A stretch of 64,000 nucleotides of DNA from Pseudomonas sp. N40(2020) (GTDB taxonomy: Bacteria; Pseudomonadota; Gammaproteobacteria; Pseudomonadales; Pseudomonadaceae), in contig NZ_JACSZV010000005.1 in NCBI RefSeq assembly GCF_014472415.1, positions 153,259 to 217,258 of the forward strand. Direction: 5' to 3'. Positions 38,809 through 46,919 of the stretch are shown piece after piece. Each line of letters opens with the position of its first letter. The stretch's first letter is position 1. Made by a program: the position numbers and the translations under genes. The notes under the pieces were generated by a model. The model saw only the letters and a list, made by a program, of their open reading frames with translations, had not been told where the DNA came from and searched no databases.

Positions 38809-40023
38809 ATGACTGACCCCGCAAGCGCCGATTTCACTCGACTCGACTGCGCCGCCCGCGCGGACAAACTGCCCTATGCCGCGTTGCTGGCCTTTGCCAT
38901 GACCGGCTTCATCGCTATCCTCACCGAAACCCTCCCGGCCGGCCTGCTGCCGCAAATCGGCGCCGGGCTTAACGTCAGCGAAGTGCTCGCCGGGCAACTG
39001 GTGACGCTGTATGCGCTGGGTTCGATTGTCGCGGCGATTCCGCTGACCGTCGCCACGCGCGGCTGGCCTCGGCGGCGCGTGCTGCTGATGACGGTGGGCG
39101 GCTTTCTGTTGTTCAACACCATCACTACGTTTTCCAGCCATTACGGCCTGACCCTGGCTTCGCGATTTCTTGCCGGGATGGCGGCGGGGCTGTCGTGGGG
39201 GATCATGGCCGGCTACGCGCGCGGCATCGTGCCGGTGCATCAACAGGGGCGGGCGCTGGCGATTGCCATGCTCGGCACACCGGTGGCGTTGTCGCTGGGC
39301 ACGCCGGCGGGGACGTGGCTGGGCAATCTGATCGGCTGGCGCGCCTCGTTCGGGATCATGTCGGCGCTGGCCTTGGTGCTGGCGGCGTGGATCGTCATCG
39401 CGGTGCCGGATCGTCCGGGGCAGAACAACGAAGAACGCCTGCCATTGCTCGAGTCTCTGCGCCTGCCAGGTGTGCGACCGGTGCTGTTCGTGGTGCTGAC
39501 GTGGATGCTCGGGCATAACATTCTTTACACCTACATTTCACCGTTTCTGATGCAGGCCGGGCTGGCCGAGCGCGTTGATCTGGTGCTGCTGGTGTTCGGC
39601 CTGTGTTCGCTCGTGGGGATCTGGATCATCGGCATGCTGGTGGATCGCTGGTTGCGTTGGCTGACGCTGATCAGCCTTGCGGTGATTGCCTTAACAGCGT
39701 TGGTATTGGCGCTGATTTCGCCGTCGCCGTGGCTGATTTATGGCTGCATGGCGGTATGGGGCTTGTCGTTTGGTGGCTCGGCGACGCTGCTGCTGACAGC
39801 GGCGGCGGATTCTGCAGGTGACCATGTCGACGTGGTGCAGGCGATGCTCACCACGTCATGGAACGTGGCGATCGCCTGCGGCGGATTATTTGGCGGGTTG
39901 CTGCTGGATCGGGCGGGGGCAATGTCGTTTCCGTGGGCGCTGCTGATCCTGTCGCTGATCGCATTGGCCACGGTGTGGATCAATAGCCATCACAGCTTCA
40001 AGCCGGGGCGGCGGGTGCATTGA
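38809..40023 (+). CDS. MFS transporter, DHA1 drug/sugar efflux type
   Basis: A 404-residue membrane protein with about 12 transmembrane helices. The loop 2-3 motif is ATRGWPRRRVLLM, close to the MFS motif A. Helix 5 has GTPVALSLGTPAGTWLGNLIGWR, the antiporter-type motif C region of AraJ/SotB-like exporters. The N-terminal helix ALLAFAMTGFIAILTETLPAGLLP is typical of this group. The direction is likely outward, the substrate unknown. Confidence 0.9.
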   Translation: MTDPASADFTRLDCAARADKLPYAALLAFAMTGFIAILTETLPAGLLPQIGAGLNVSEVLAGQLVTLYALGSIVAAIPLTVATRGWPRRRVLLMTVGGFLLFNTITTFSSHYGLTLASRFLAGMAAGLSWGIMAGYARGIVPVHQQGRALAIAMLGTPVALSLGTPAGTWLGNLIGWRASFGIMSALALVLAAWIVIAVPDRPGQNNEERLPLLESLRLPGVRPVLFVVLTWMLGHNILYTYISPFLMQAGLAERVDLVLLVFGLCSLVGIWIIGMLVDRWLRWLTLISLAVIALTALVLALISPSPWLIYGCMAVWGLSFGGSATLLLTAAADSAGDHVDVVQAMLTTSWNVAIACGGLFGGLLLDRAGAMSFPWALLILSLIALATVWINSHHSFKPGRRVH

Positions 40024-40046
40024 TCTTCTAATCACTACATCATCCC

Positions 40047-40074
40047 TGTGGGAACGAGCAGGCTCGCTCCCACA
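40047..40074. repeat. Short REP hairpin, class C
   Basis: TGTGGGAACGAGC (40047-40059) with GCTCGCTCCCACA (40062-40074), a compact single-hairpin form of the class C repeat. Confidence 0.8.
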
Positions 40075-40190
40075 ATGGACCTGCGGTGTGATCGAAAGGC
40101 ATAACGATAGACCGTATCGATATAGGTGGTTATAAGAAAAATCGCTATGCTGCGGACCAGATTTTTCCTGTCGTTTTTCTGGACGTCTTA

Positions 40191-40976
40191 ATGGAATTGG
40201 CAAATTTCGGCCTGGTGATTGCCGGGCTGGTGGTGGGTTTTATTGTCGGCATGACCGGTGTCGGCGGCGGTTCGTTGATGACGCCGATTCTGCTGTGGTT
40301 CGGCATCAACCCTGCAACGGCGGTGGGCACCGACCTGTTGTACGCGGCCATTACCAAATCCAGTGGCGTGCTCGTCCATAGAAAGAACAAGAACATCGAC
40401 TGGGCCATCACCGGTTGGCTGACCCTCGGCAGCGTGCCGGCGGTGGCCATGACCCTGTGGTTTCTCAGCACCCTGCACACCGCGCCGGACGCGATGAACG
40501 CCATCATCAAACAGGCGCTGGGTTTCGTCCTGTTCGCTACCGCGCTGGCGATTTTCTTCAAGAAACGACTGTTGGATTTCGCCCACAAACGCGCCGGCGG
40601 CAACTACAACCCGAGCGGTTCGCGGCTCAATGTGATGACCGTGATCACCGGTCTGATCCTCGGCACCATGGTCGCCCTGACTTCGATTGGCGCCGGCGCC
40701 CTCGGCACCGTCGCGCTGTTCATCCTCTATCCGCTGCTGCCGACCCGTCGTCTGGTCGGCACCGAAATCGCCCACGCCGTGCCGTTGACCCTCGTCGCAG
40801 GCCTGGGCCACGCGAGCATGGGCAATATGGATTGGGGCGTTTTGGGCTTTTTGCTGGTGGGTTCGCTGCCGGGCATCTGGCTCGGCAGCCACCTGACCGG
40901 GCGCATCTCCGATGAAGTGCTGCGCCCGTGCCTGGCGACGATGCTGGTGTTGATCGGTTACAAACTGGCGTTTTGA
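40191..40976 (+). CDS. TauE/SafE family sulfite/organosulfur exporter
   Basis: A 261-residue membrane protein with about eight transmembrane helices in two repeated halves. Each half opens with the family motif: VGFIVGMTGVGGGSLMTPIL and ILGTMVALTSIGAGALGTVAL. Family members move sulfite, sulfoacetate or similar anions. No sulfur genes are adjacent, so the substrate is open. The ribosome site is weak. Confidence 0.92.
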   Translation: MELANFGLVIAGLVVGFIVGMTGVGGGSLMTPILLWFGINPATAVGTDLLYAAITKSSGVLVHRKNKNIDWAITGWLTLGSVPAVAMTLWFLSTLHTAPDAMNAIIKQALGFVLFATALAIFFKKRLLDFAHKRAGGNYNPSGSRLNVMTVITGLILGTMVALTSIGAGALGTVALFILYPLLPTRRLVGTEIAHAVPLTLVAGLGHASMGNMDWGVLGFLLVGSLPGIWLGSHLTGRISDEVLRPCLATMLVLIGYKLAF

Positions 40977-41021
40977 TCGGCGCACTCACTCGGGTGAGGG
41001 AGCAACTCCCTCACACGAGGC

Positions 41022-41486
41022 TCAACGTTGAATGACGAACTTCATGATCGTCACTGGCAAATCCTCGTAGACCAGTTCCTCAACCACCTCCCAACCCAAT
41101 CGCGCATACAACGATTTTGCCGCGTCGGTGTACAGGTATAGCTGCGGCACTCCCAACGCTTTGGCCTCTTCGACAATCCGATTGACCAGTTGCGAAGCAG
41201 CCCCGCGTCCGCGTTCCTCAGCCTTCACATAAACCCCGGCCAGCCAGGGCGTCAGCTCGGGCCGGGTTTTCATGTCACTGTCGATCAGCAGCGCGCCACC
41301 GAGCAACCTGTCGTCTTCAATGGCCACCACCACGCTGGGAATCGCGCCTTTGCCGCAGGCTTTGCGCATGCGTTCGGTACGGGCCTCAAGGGTATCGCCG
41401 GGTCGAAATTCGCCCCACTCCTTGAAGTTGAGTTCGGACAGTTCTTCAATAAATTCGGGGCGATCGCACAGGTATTCGATGTGCAT
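41022..41486 (-). CDS. GNAT family N-acetyltransferase
   Basis: A 154-residue GNAT. The acetyl-CoA pyrophosphate loop is seen as GVYVKAEERGRGAASQLVNRI (motif A, with the R/Q-x-x-G-x-G/A pattern). It is followed by LYLYTDAAKSLYARLGWEVV (motif B). GGAG lies eight bases before the ATG. The acceptor is unknown. Confidence 0.9.
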   Translation of the reverse strand: MHIEYLCDRPEFIEELSELNFKEWGEFRPGDTLEARTERMRKACGKGAIPSVVVAIEDDRLLGGALLIDSDMKTRPELTPWLAGVYVKAEERGRGAASQLVNRIVEEAKALGVPQLYLYTDAAKSLYARLGWEVVEELVYEDLPVTIMKFVIQR

Positions 41487-41693
41487 GCGTTGAACTCCGT
41501 TTCGTGGGCAGAACAGCCACCCTAATGCGCTAACAAAAGGTAATCAAATCCGAGTCACGATTGCGCGCAGGCGGTTGCGCAATGCCGGTCCTGACCTAAG
41601 CTTCTGACAAGGCGACACATATTTGCCGGACACACCCGGAACAATCGCCACGATGCGCAATCAGTAGAGCGTGGATATCAAAAGGAGATGCGC

Positions 41694-42263
41694 ATGCTCA
41701 TCAGGTCACTGACCCTGACACTCTTGCTGGCGATTGCCGGCCCCTTGTTCGCCGCTGACAACGATTCGCCGATTGCCGCAGACATGGGCCGCGCCCGACC
41801 GCTGATCGTCATCGCGCAAAGCACCGTCGACCCCGTGTGGGTGAGCCTGAAAAAGTCGCTGGAGGACCCCGCCAACAAAAAGGGCGTTGCCGACCGCAAC
41901 ATCAAGGTCTACACCATCCTCAACATGTCCGGCCAACTCGACGGCAAGGACATGGGCCAGCAGGACACCATGGCGTTGTTGCGCTCGCTGAAGCTGGGCG
42001 CCGGGGCTTATCCGAAAGTCTTCCTGGTGGGCAAGGACGGCGAGACCAAACTCTCGGCGTCGGGGGATGAGGCGAAATCGATGGATCTGAAAAAGATCTT
42101 CGAGACGATCGACGCCATGCCGATGGCCGAGAAGGAAGCGGCCGCTGCAGCCGCCGCTCAGGCCCCGGCCGCCGCCGAGCCTGAAACGGCCAAAGGTGCA
42201 AAAGGGACCAAACCGACCAAGCCAGCAAAACCGACCAAGCCGCCGGAAATGCCGGATGATTGA
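41694..42263 (+). CDS. DUF4174 family secreted protein
   Basis: A 189-residue protein with a signal peptide (SLTLTLLLAIAGPLFA). The body has ARPLIVIAQSTVDPVWVSLKKSL and MGQQDTMALLRSLKLGAGAYPKVFLVGKDGETKL, the thioredoxin-fold-like DUF4174 domain, but without a CXXC pair. An Ala-rich stretch and a Lys/Thr/Pro tail (TKPTKPAKPTKPPEMPDD) close it. AAGGAG lies six bases before ATG 41694, while the in-frame ATG at 41688 touches it and is rejected. Confidence 0.82.
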   Translation: MLIRSLTLTLLLAIAGPLFAADNDSPIAADMGRARPLIVIAQSTVDPVWVSLKKSLEDPANKKGVADRNIKVYTILNMSGQLDGKDMGQQDTMALLRSLKLGAGAYPKVFLVGKDGETKLSASGDEAKSMDLKKIFETIDAMPMAEKEAAAAAAAQAPAAAEPETAKGAKGTKPTKPAKPTKPPEMPDD

Positions 42264-42279
42264 TGGCATGGCGTGAATC

Positions 42280-42315
42280 AAAAAAATGGGCGACCTCAAC
42301 AGGTCGCCCATTTTT
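42280..42315. terminator. Bidirectional terminator T1
   Basis: Stem ATGGGCGACCT (42286-42296), loop CAAC, complement 42301-42311, then T-run, preceded by an A-run. It follows the DUF4174 gene. A nearly identical hairpin lies at 45530-45555. Confidence 0.92.
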
Positions 42316-42325
42316 ATTGCCCGCG

Positions 42326-42394
42326 AAAAGATCGCAGCCTGCGGCAGCTCCTACACAAATCACATGTAGGAGCTGCCGCAGGCTGCGATCTTTT
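42326..42394. repeat. REPIN-type inverted repeat, class A
   Basis: Perfect 30-base arms at 42326-42355 and 42365-42394, directly after terminator T1 and 42 bases beyond the ptuB stop. Confidence 0.93.
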
Positions 42395-42435
42395 GATCTT
42401 GCCGTTTGCCTGTTAACAAGCTGCTATCAGCTCCA

Positions 42436-43056
42436 TCACGGCAGAATCTGGCGAATTACGTTGACCAAAACCGGAGAGAACGGCTGAAGCTGACCCTTTT
42501 GGGGCGTCAACATATCTTCGAGAAGAATGCCCAGCAGTTCCTCGTCCTCTAGCCCGTCAGGCCTTAGTCCTCCGGTAAAGATAAGGTCATCCACCATTCT
42601 TTTACGTTTTTCGATCAGTCCGCGATTGCTTTCTTCGGTGTCGCCCAGATTCAGCGTCTTGATTGATGCCGAGGCGCGGTCGGTTTTGCCGACCACTCGC
42701 CCGGACAAATAAAACTTGAGCTCGGTTTCACACTCCGTCATGAACGGTGTCACTTTGAGCGGCTGAGTCTTGCGACCATGCCCACAGTGATGACGGTTTT
42801 CGCAACTGGCAACGATGTTGGTGAAATCCAGAGTGCGAGCGGGGAATCGATCCTGGGCTGCAACGTGTTCGTTGTGAGCGGCGCTCACGGTGATGGACTG
42901 GCAGCAATAAGCGCAAAGCCCGAACTGCTCGGTGATACAGGCTGTGCGAACGGATTGACGTTCTTCGGCGGGTAAATCGCGGTAAGTAGCGGTGGCGTTT
43001 CTGATCTTCCATTGGGTCAGCGATGCTGGCTCAGTTCCTTTGAGAATCTTACGCAC
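42436..43056 (-). CDS. ptuB: HNH endonuclease PtuB of a Septu-type antiphage system (TIGR02646-like)
   Basis: A 206-residue protein starting with GTG. The zinc/HNH core is CAYCC (48-52), HNEH (61-64), Asn80 in DFTNIVASC and HHCGHG (89-94). The N-terminal MRKILKGTEPASLTQWK and this spacing fit the HNH family found with PtuA ATPases in Septu and in Ec78-type retrons. Its start overlaps the ptuA end by eight bases. It probably cleaves nucleic acid when the ATPase partner senses infection. I see no reverse transcriptase, so a retron is not indicated. Confidence 0.85.
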   Translation of the reverse strand: MRKILKGTEPASLTQWKIRNATATYRDLPAEERQSVRTACITEQFGLCAYCCQSITVSAAHNEHVAAQDRFPARTLDFTNIVASCENRHHCGHGRKTQPLKVTPFMTECETELKFYLSGRVVGKTDRASASIKTLNLGDTEESNRGLIEKRKRMVDDLIFTGGLRPDGLEDEELLGILLEDMLTPQKGQLQPFSPVLVNVIRQILP

Positions 43057-44416
43057 TGCGCAACTCCAGTTTGCGGATCAGCAAAGCGGCTTTTGCCAGC
43101 TCGATATGACCCTCGGGCAATTCACTGGAGAGATCGGCGAAGAGCTTCCTGGCCTTTTTCAGATCACCGTCCTGCAGACATTCCATCAGTCGATTCAGGC
43201 GTTTCTGCACGTCGCTGTTGCGGATGTCGGTGTCCATGACTTCCAGCAGAACCTGATTGGCATCCAGTCCATACAGGCCGTTGTGTTCGTGGATTTCGCC
43301 GTCATTGAGTACGTAAACCAGCACATCCTTGGCGTCGCTGATCACCAGCGGCGAGTGGGTGGTCAGGACGAACTGGCAGTTCGGGAAGGTTTCGCTCAAC
43401 TGCCGGATCAGGCTGCGCTGCCATCTGGGGTGCAGGTGCAAATCGACCTCGTCGATCAGTACGATGCCGTCGCCGTGCAGCGGGTTGTCCAGCGACTGGT
43501 TCATCATCGCCAAGCGACGCGCAATGTCGCCGACCAGCGCCATCATCGACTTCTCGCCTTGGGAGAGTTGGGCGACGTTGAGGGTGACGCCGTCCTTGTC
43601 GATGGCCATGTGCAGGCGCGGTTTGCGTTGCACGCGCAGGTTGGTGAAGCCGGGCATGAACGCCGCGATGGCCGAGCGCACGGCGGTCAATTGGCGGTCG
43701 CGGGAGGAGGCTTTCAGATTGGCCAGGGTTTTCCAGACGTCACTGTCGGTGCCGAATTTCTCGGAGATTTCGGCCAGAGCGGTGTCGGAAATGCCGGTCT
43801 CGTTTTCGCTGTCTTCGCGCTCGCGGAACCATTCGAAGAAACGGCGGAAATCGACGCCTCGGTTGAGGGAGTTGTCGTAGCCGTCGAGTTGGTCGAAGGT
43901 GTGTTTGGTGCGGATTTTTAGCGGGATTTCGAGGACTGAGCGTTCGACCGGGTAGTAGGCGATCAGGGGGAGGGAGGCTTTATCGTTCTCGGTCAGTAGA
44001 GTGCGGTAGTGGTCTGCGAGGCGAGTGGTTTCAGTTAGGGTGCTTTGAACCGAGGACTTCCGTCCCTGTCTAGCGCGGGCGACCCCCCAATTAAACAGAA
44101 CTTCTTCAGGGTCAATTTCAGGAGGGATTGTAGTTGCCACTGTTTCATCTACGACAGCCAGCAGAATCAATGCTCTCGACGCGCCGTTCCGAATGTCCTC
44201 ATCTGCGATATGGCTTCCATTACCCTTTTCGGTACGGATTCTGGCCACTAACCAACTAAGCGATGTGGCAAGTGATTTTAGAAGGGTAGTTTTTCCAGCA
44301 CCGTTGTTCCCTACAAATACTGTGACGTTTGAGGGATGCTGAGGCATTGGTGCTAACCGAATGTATGAATCAGTAAATCGTCCAATGTCTTTAAGCTTGA
44401 AACTGAAAATGTCCAT
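43049..44416 (-). CDS. ptuA: AAA/SMC-like ATPase PtuA of a Septu-type antiphage system
   Basis: A 455-residue ABC/SMC-type ATPase. Walker A is GNNGAGKTT (36-44), signature LSQGE (284-288), Walker B GIVLIDEVDLHLHP (317-330) and switch His TTHSP (352-356). It is the AAA_21-like architecture of PtuA. The C-terminal 90 residues (VQKRLNRLMECLQDGDLKKA) are helical. With PtuB it should form a complex that degrades nucleic acid when its ATP state changes. The first 120 codons or so are visibly AT-richer than the rest, suggesting recombination or recent arrival. It is transcribed away from the DUF6124 leader. Confidence 0.86.
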   Translation of the reverse strand: MDIFSFKLKDIGRFTDSYIRLAPMPQHPSNVTVFVGNNGAGKTTLLKSLATSLSWLVARIRTEKGNGSHIADEDIRNGASRALILLAVVDETVATTIPPEIDPEEVLFNWGVARARQGRKSSVQSTLTETTRLADHYRTLLTENDKASLPLIAYYPVERSVLEIPLKIRTKHTFDQLDGYDNSLNRGVDFRRFFEWFREREDSENETGISDTALAEISEKFGTDSDVWKTLANLKASSRDRQLTAVRSAIAAFMPGFTNLRVQRKPRLHMAIDKDGVTLNVAQLSQGEKSMMALVGDIARRLAMMNQSLDNPLHGDGIVLIDEVDLHLHPRWQRSLIRQLSETFPNCQFVLTTHSPLVISDAKDVLVYVLNDGEIHEHNGLYGLDANQVLLEVMDTDIRNSDVQKRLNRLMECLQDGDLKKARKLFADLSSELPEGHIELAKAALLIRKLELRSA

Positions 44417-44903
44417 TACATCGCCCTTTGGCGGTCAGTCGATTTGCATGCTTTGCCGCGCATTATGTCATCCCCTGCCACGGATTGATTCGATGCAGTG
44501 TAGATACAACTAATTCAGTCGCTCCTCAAAATTCGTTGCAGCATATTCCTACGGAAATGTCTGAGGCAAAGGCCTGCGTCTACCGTGGATTTTTCCTGCA
44601 AGTCGCGGCGGCGTTGGTGAACTGGTGCTCTGTGGGGCAGGGGAATACCCTTCTTTGGCCGCTGAAAAAAACAGTGGTCGGATGTGGAAGTCCGGGTTGG
44701 TCGTGAGCGCATGTGCGCCTGTGAACACATATTGGTGTTTTTTATGCCAACATTGTTTGCTTATGGCAGCTATGCGCAGGAGCACTCTCGAGTGCACCGG
44801 GTTTTTCTCGACCTCCCCGGACTTCCACACCTGCGCAAAGCTGCCACCCTCTCGTGGAAGTGAGTTCGGCAGTTTTTTCTTCAATGTACTGAGGTCTTAA
44901 CTC
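44417..44903 (+). ncRNA. Candidate structured, attenuator-like leader of the second DUF6124 gene
   Basis: Nearly 490 bases without a gene. A perfect 14-base inverted repeat (44683-44696 with 44816-44829) encloses smaller hairpins, among them GCACT-CTCG-AGTGC at 44782-44795. The sequence GTGGAAG of the left arm recurs at 44854-44860, so the right arm can pair with either copy. Just before the gene a stem CTGCC (44841-44845) with GGCAG (44868-44872) and six T looks like an intrinsic terminator. TTTCTCG and CTGCCACCC are shared with the leader at 5303-5714. The left part must also hold the ptuA promoter. Confidence 0.45.
44841..44878 (+). terminator. Possible attenuator upstream of the DUF6124 gene
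   Basis: Stem CTGCC/GGCAG with inner CCAC/GTGG pairing, followed by TTTTTT at 44873-44878, ending 25 bases before the start codon. The GTGG of its inner stem also belongs to the segment able to pair with 44816-44829, so the two structures exclude each other. Confidence 0.5.
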
Positions 44904-45233
44904 ATGAAAAAACACACACCGAATCCCCCCGAATCCTCAACCGATTCAGGATCCTTCGACTCCCAAAACACACGCCTGCGCCATCCGCGTCACCCCGATC
45001 CCGTCAGCTACATCTTCACCATCCGCCCCGATATCGATACCCCCACGCTGCTGACCCACGCTTGCGAAACCCTCGCCTCGCTCAACGTCCTGACCACCGA
45101 CATGGCCTGTAAACTCGACGATTCGCAGCGCAGTCTCGCTCTGTCGATTCAGCAGTTGGCAGTGGTCGGCGAGTTGCTGGTCAACCGTGCGCTGGACAAT
45201 CTCGATCCGCCGCCAGCCGCGACTCAATATTGA
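44904..45233 (+). CDS. DUF6124 family protein
   Basis: A 109-residue protein. A charged, disordered N-terminus (PPESSTDSGSFDSQNTRLRHPRHPDP) precedes the helical core FTIRPDIDTPTLLTHACETL ... VVGELLVNRALDNLDPPP. The core aligns with the short paralogue at 5063-5302. GAGG lies nine bases before the ATG. A small gene follows 16 bases later and is probably cotranslated. The family is common in Pseudomonas and of unknown function. Confidence 0.78.
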   Translation: MKKHTPNPPESSTDSGSFDSQNTRLRHPRHPDPVSYIFTIRPDIDTPTLLTHACETLASLNVLTTDMACKLDDSQRSLALSIQQLAVVGELLVNRALDNLDPPPAATQY

Positions 45234-45249
45234 ACAGGGAGGTTCACTC

Positions 45250-45516
45250 ATGGCGCGTTACATACCGATCACCGGGATTGACTGCAAAATCCCCTGTCTG
45301 CTGATCGACAGCGAAGCCCCCATCGACGTGTTGCACGGTACAGCGGCGTACCGCTTGCGCTGTGTGACGCAACTGGTGGAAAGCCTTTCGCTGGATGAGG
45401 GCAAGGGACACGATGCATTGCTGTTGCAGGATTTCGCTCGGGTGTTGGCGATTCCGTTGCGCGATAGCTGTGACCTGATGGATGTCATCGGGTGGCGCTT
45501 GCAGGCGCAGCTTTAA
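45250..45516 (+). CDS. Small conserved-looking protein of unknown function
   Basis: An 88-residue protein starting MARYIPITGIDCKIPCLLID. It is predicted mostly helical (AAYRLRCVTQLVESLSL, LLLQDFARVLAIPLRDSCDLMDVIGWRL), loosely recalling the two-helix DUF3077-like Pseudomonas proteins, but I cannot assign it. GGGAGG seven bases before ATG 45250 argues strongly for translation. It forms a two-gene unit with DUF6124, ended by terminator T2. Confidence 0.65.
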   Translation: MARYIPITGIDCKIPCLLIDSEAPIDVLHGTAAYRLRCVTQLVESLSLDEGKGHDALLLQDFARVLAIPLRDSCDLMDVIGWRLQAQL

Positions 45517-45526
45517 GCGCTGAAAC

Positions 45527-45559
45527 GAAATGGGCGACCTCAAAAGGTCGCCCATTTTT
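45527..45559. terminator. Terminator T2, near-copy of T1
   Basis: Stem ATGGGCGACCT (45530-45540), loop CAAA, complement 45545-45555 and a T-run. It is almost identical, including flanking bases, to the hairpin at 42286-42311. Confidence 0.9.
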
Positions 45560-45592
45560 GTTGCCTGCATAAACCCTCGCCACGGGTTTAGA

Positions 45593-46759
45593 TCAGTCAG
45601 TCAGGGCGCTGAAGATCTCATGCGCAATTTTCACCCGTTCCGCATTCGGGTAATTCTTGTTCGCCAGAATCACGATGCCCAACTCCTTCGACGGCACAAA
45701 CGCCACATACGCGCCGAAACCACCGGTCGCGCCAGTTTTGTTGTACAGCACATTGGCCGGTTCAGGCTGTGGCGGGGTCAGCCATTTGGCCTTGTGCGCT
45801 TCCATCGCCATCGGCGTCGAATTGCCGTTTTGCAATTTATCGAGGCTGATCGGGTAGGCATAACGCTCCCAGCCCAGGCCTTGGGTCATGTCGCCAACGG
45901 TGTAGTAACCGGTGTGGGTCGCGGCGATGGCTTTTTGCAGCGGCGCTTCAAGGCTGGCCGGTTTCAGGTTGGCTTCGACGTAACGCAGCAGATCCGCCGC
46001 GCTGGTTTTAATACCGTAGGCTTCGGAATCCAGTGCGCCCGGACTGACCCGAACCGGTTGGTCGTTCTTGTTGTAACCCTGAGCGTAGAGCTTGGCTTCG
46101 GACGCGGGCACCTTGACGAAGGTGTGCTTGAGGCCCAGTTTCGGCAGCAGGGTTTCGCTCATGGCCTGGTCAAACGGCTGACCCAGACTTTTCGCCGTCA
46201 GATAACCGAACAACCCAAGGCTCGGATTGGAATACAGCCGATGGCTGCCCGCCGGATACACCGGTTTCCACTGTTGGTAATAGCCGAGCATCTTGTCAGC
46301 CGAATCCGCCTCGGCGGGGAATTGCAGCGGCAAACCGCCGGCGCTGTAAGTACCCAGTTGCAACACGCTGATGTTGTCGAAGGCGCTGCCTTTAAGTTCC
46401 GGCCAGATTTTGCTGGCCTTGGTCGACAGGTCCAGTTTGCCCGTGGCCTGAGCGTAACCAGCGAGTGTCGCGGTGAAGGTTTTGCTCACCGAACCGATTT
46501 CGAACAAAGTGTTTTCGCTGACTTTTTGCCCGGTGTCTTTGGCGGCGACGCCGTAGTTAAAGTAATGCGGTTTGCCGTTGATGGTGAGGGCAACGGCCAG
46601 GCCGGGTATGTTCTGCTGCTGCATCACAGGCGTAACGGCACCTTTGACCAGTGCTTGCAGTTGTTCGTCGGTTTGCGGTGCGGCCATGCAGGTCGCGGCG
46701 CCGAAGAACAGGCCGAAAGCGCTACAGGAAATGACTTTGCTCGAATTGATGAATGACAT
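45593..46759 (-). CDS. ampC: Class C beta-lactamase
   Basis: A 388-residue periplasmic serine beta-lactamase. A signal peptide (SAFGLFFGAATCMA) precedes the mature enzyme. The active-site motifs are SVSK (in FEIGSVSKTFTATLAG), YSN (in HRLYSNPSLGLFG) and KTG (in LYNKTGATGGFGAYV), all in normal positions, so it should be active against cephalosporins. ATG 46759 has GGAGAG upstream; the ATG at 46777 overlaps it. The divergent ampR controls it, the classical inducible arrangement. Confidence 0.97.
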   Translation of the reverse strand: MSFINSSKVISCSAFGLFFGAATCMAAPQTDEQLQALVKGAVTPVMQQQNIPGLAVALTINGKPHYFNYGVAAKDTGQKVSENTLFEIGSVSKTFTATLAGYAQATGKLDLSTKASKIWPELKGSAFDNISVLQLGTYSAGGLPLQFPAEADSADKMLGYYQQWKPVYPAGSHRLYSNPSLGLFGYLTAKSLGQPFDQAMSETLLPKLGLKHTFVKVPASEAKLYAQGYNKNDQPVRVSPGALDSEAYGIKTSAADLLRYVEANLKPASLEAPLQKAIAATHTGYYTVGDMTQGLGWERYAYPISLDKLQNGNSTPMAMEAHKAKWLTPPQPEPANVLYNKTGATGGFGAYVAFVPSKELGIVILANKNYPNAERVKIAHEIFSALTD

Positions 46760-46919
46760 AGATGAACCACTCTCCATGAGTGTTGAGGGTGTTATCCCGC
46801 TAGACTGCGGGCATTTGCAACGTTAGGCGGCTGATCAGCGCCGACAATTTAGGCAGTCTGGCATTCGTCGACAAACGATGAAATCTCGGATGAGCCATTA
46901 GAAAAATTTGGGGCAGGGC
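46760..46919. promoter_or_regulatory. ampR-ampC divergent control region
   Basis: 160 bases between the divergent genes. By analogy with the known system, AmpR binds here, represses its own gene and activates ampC when cell-wall fragments accumulate. I did not locate the exact operator. Confidence 0.6.

Noticed and set aside
44417..44903. Retron msr-msd for the PtuAB genes
   Set aside because: An inverted repeat is present, but there is no reverse transcriptase, and the leader shares elements with the DUF6124 leader at 5.3-5.7 kb, which has no PtuAB.
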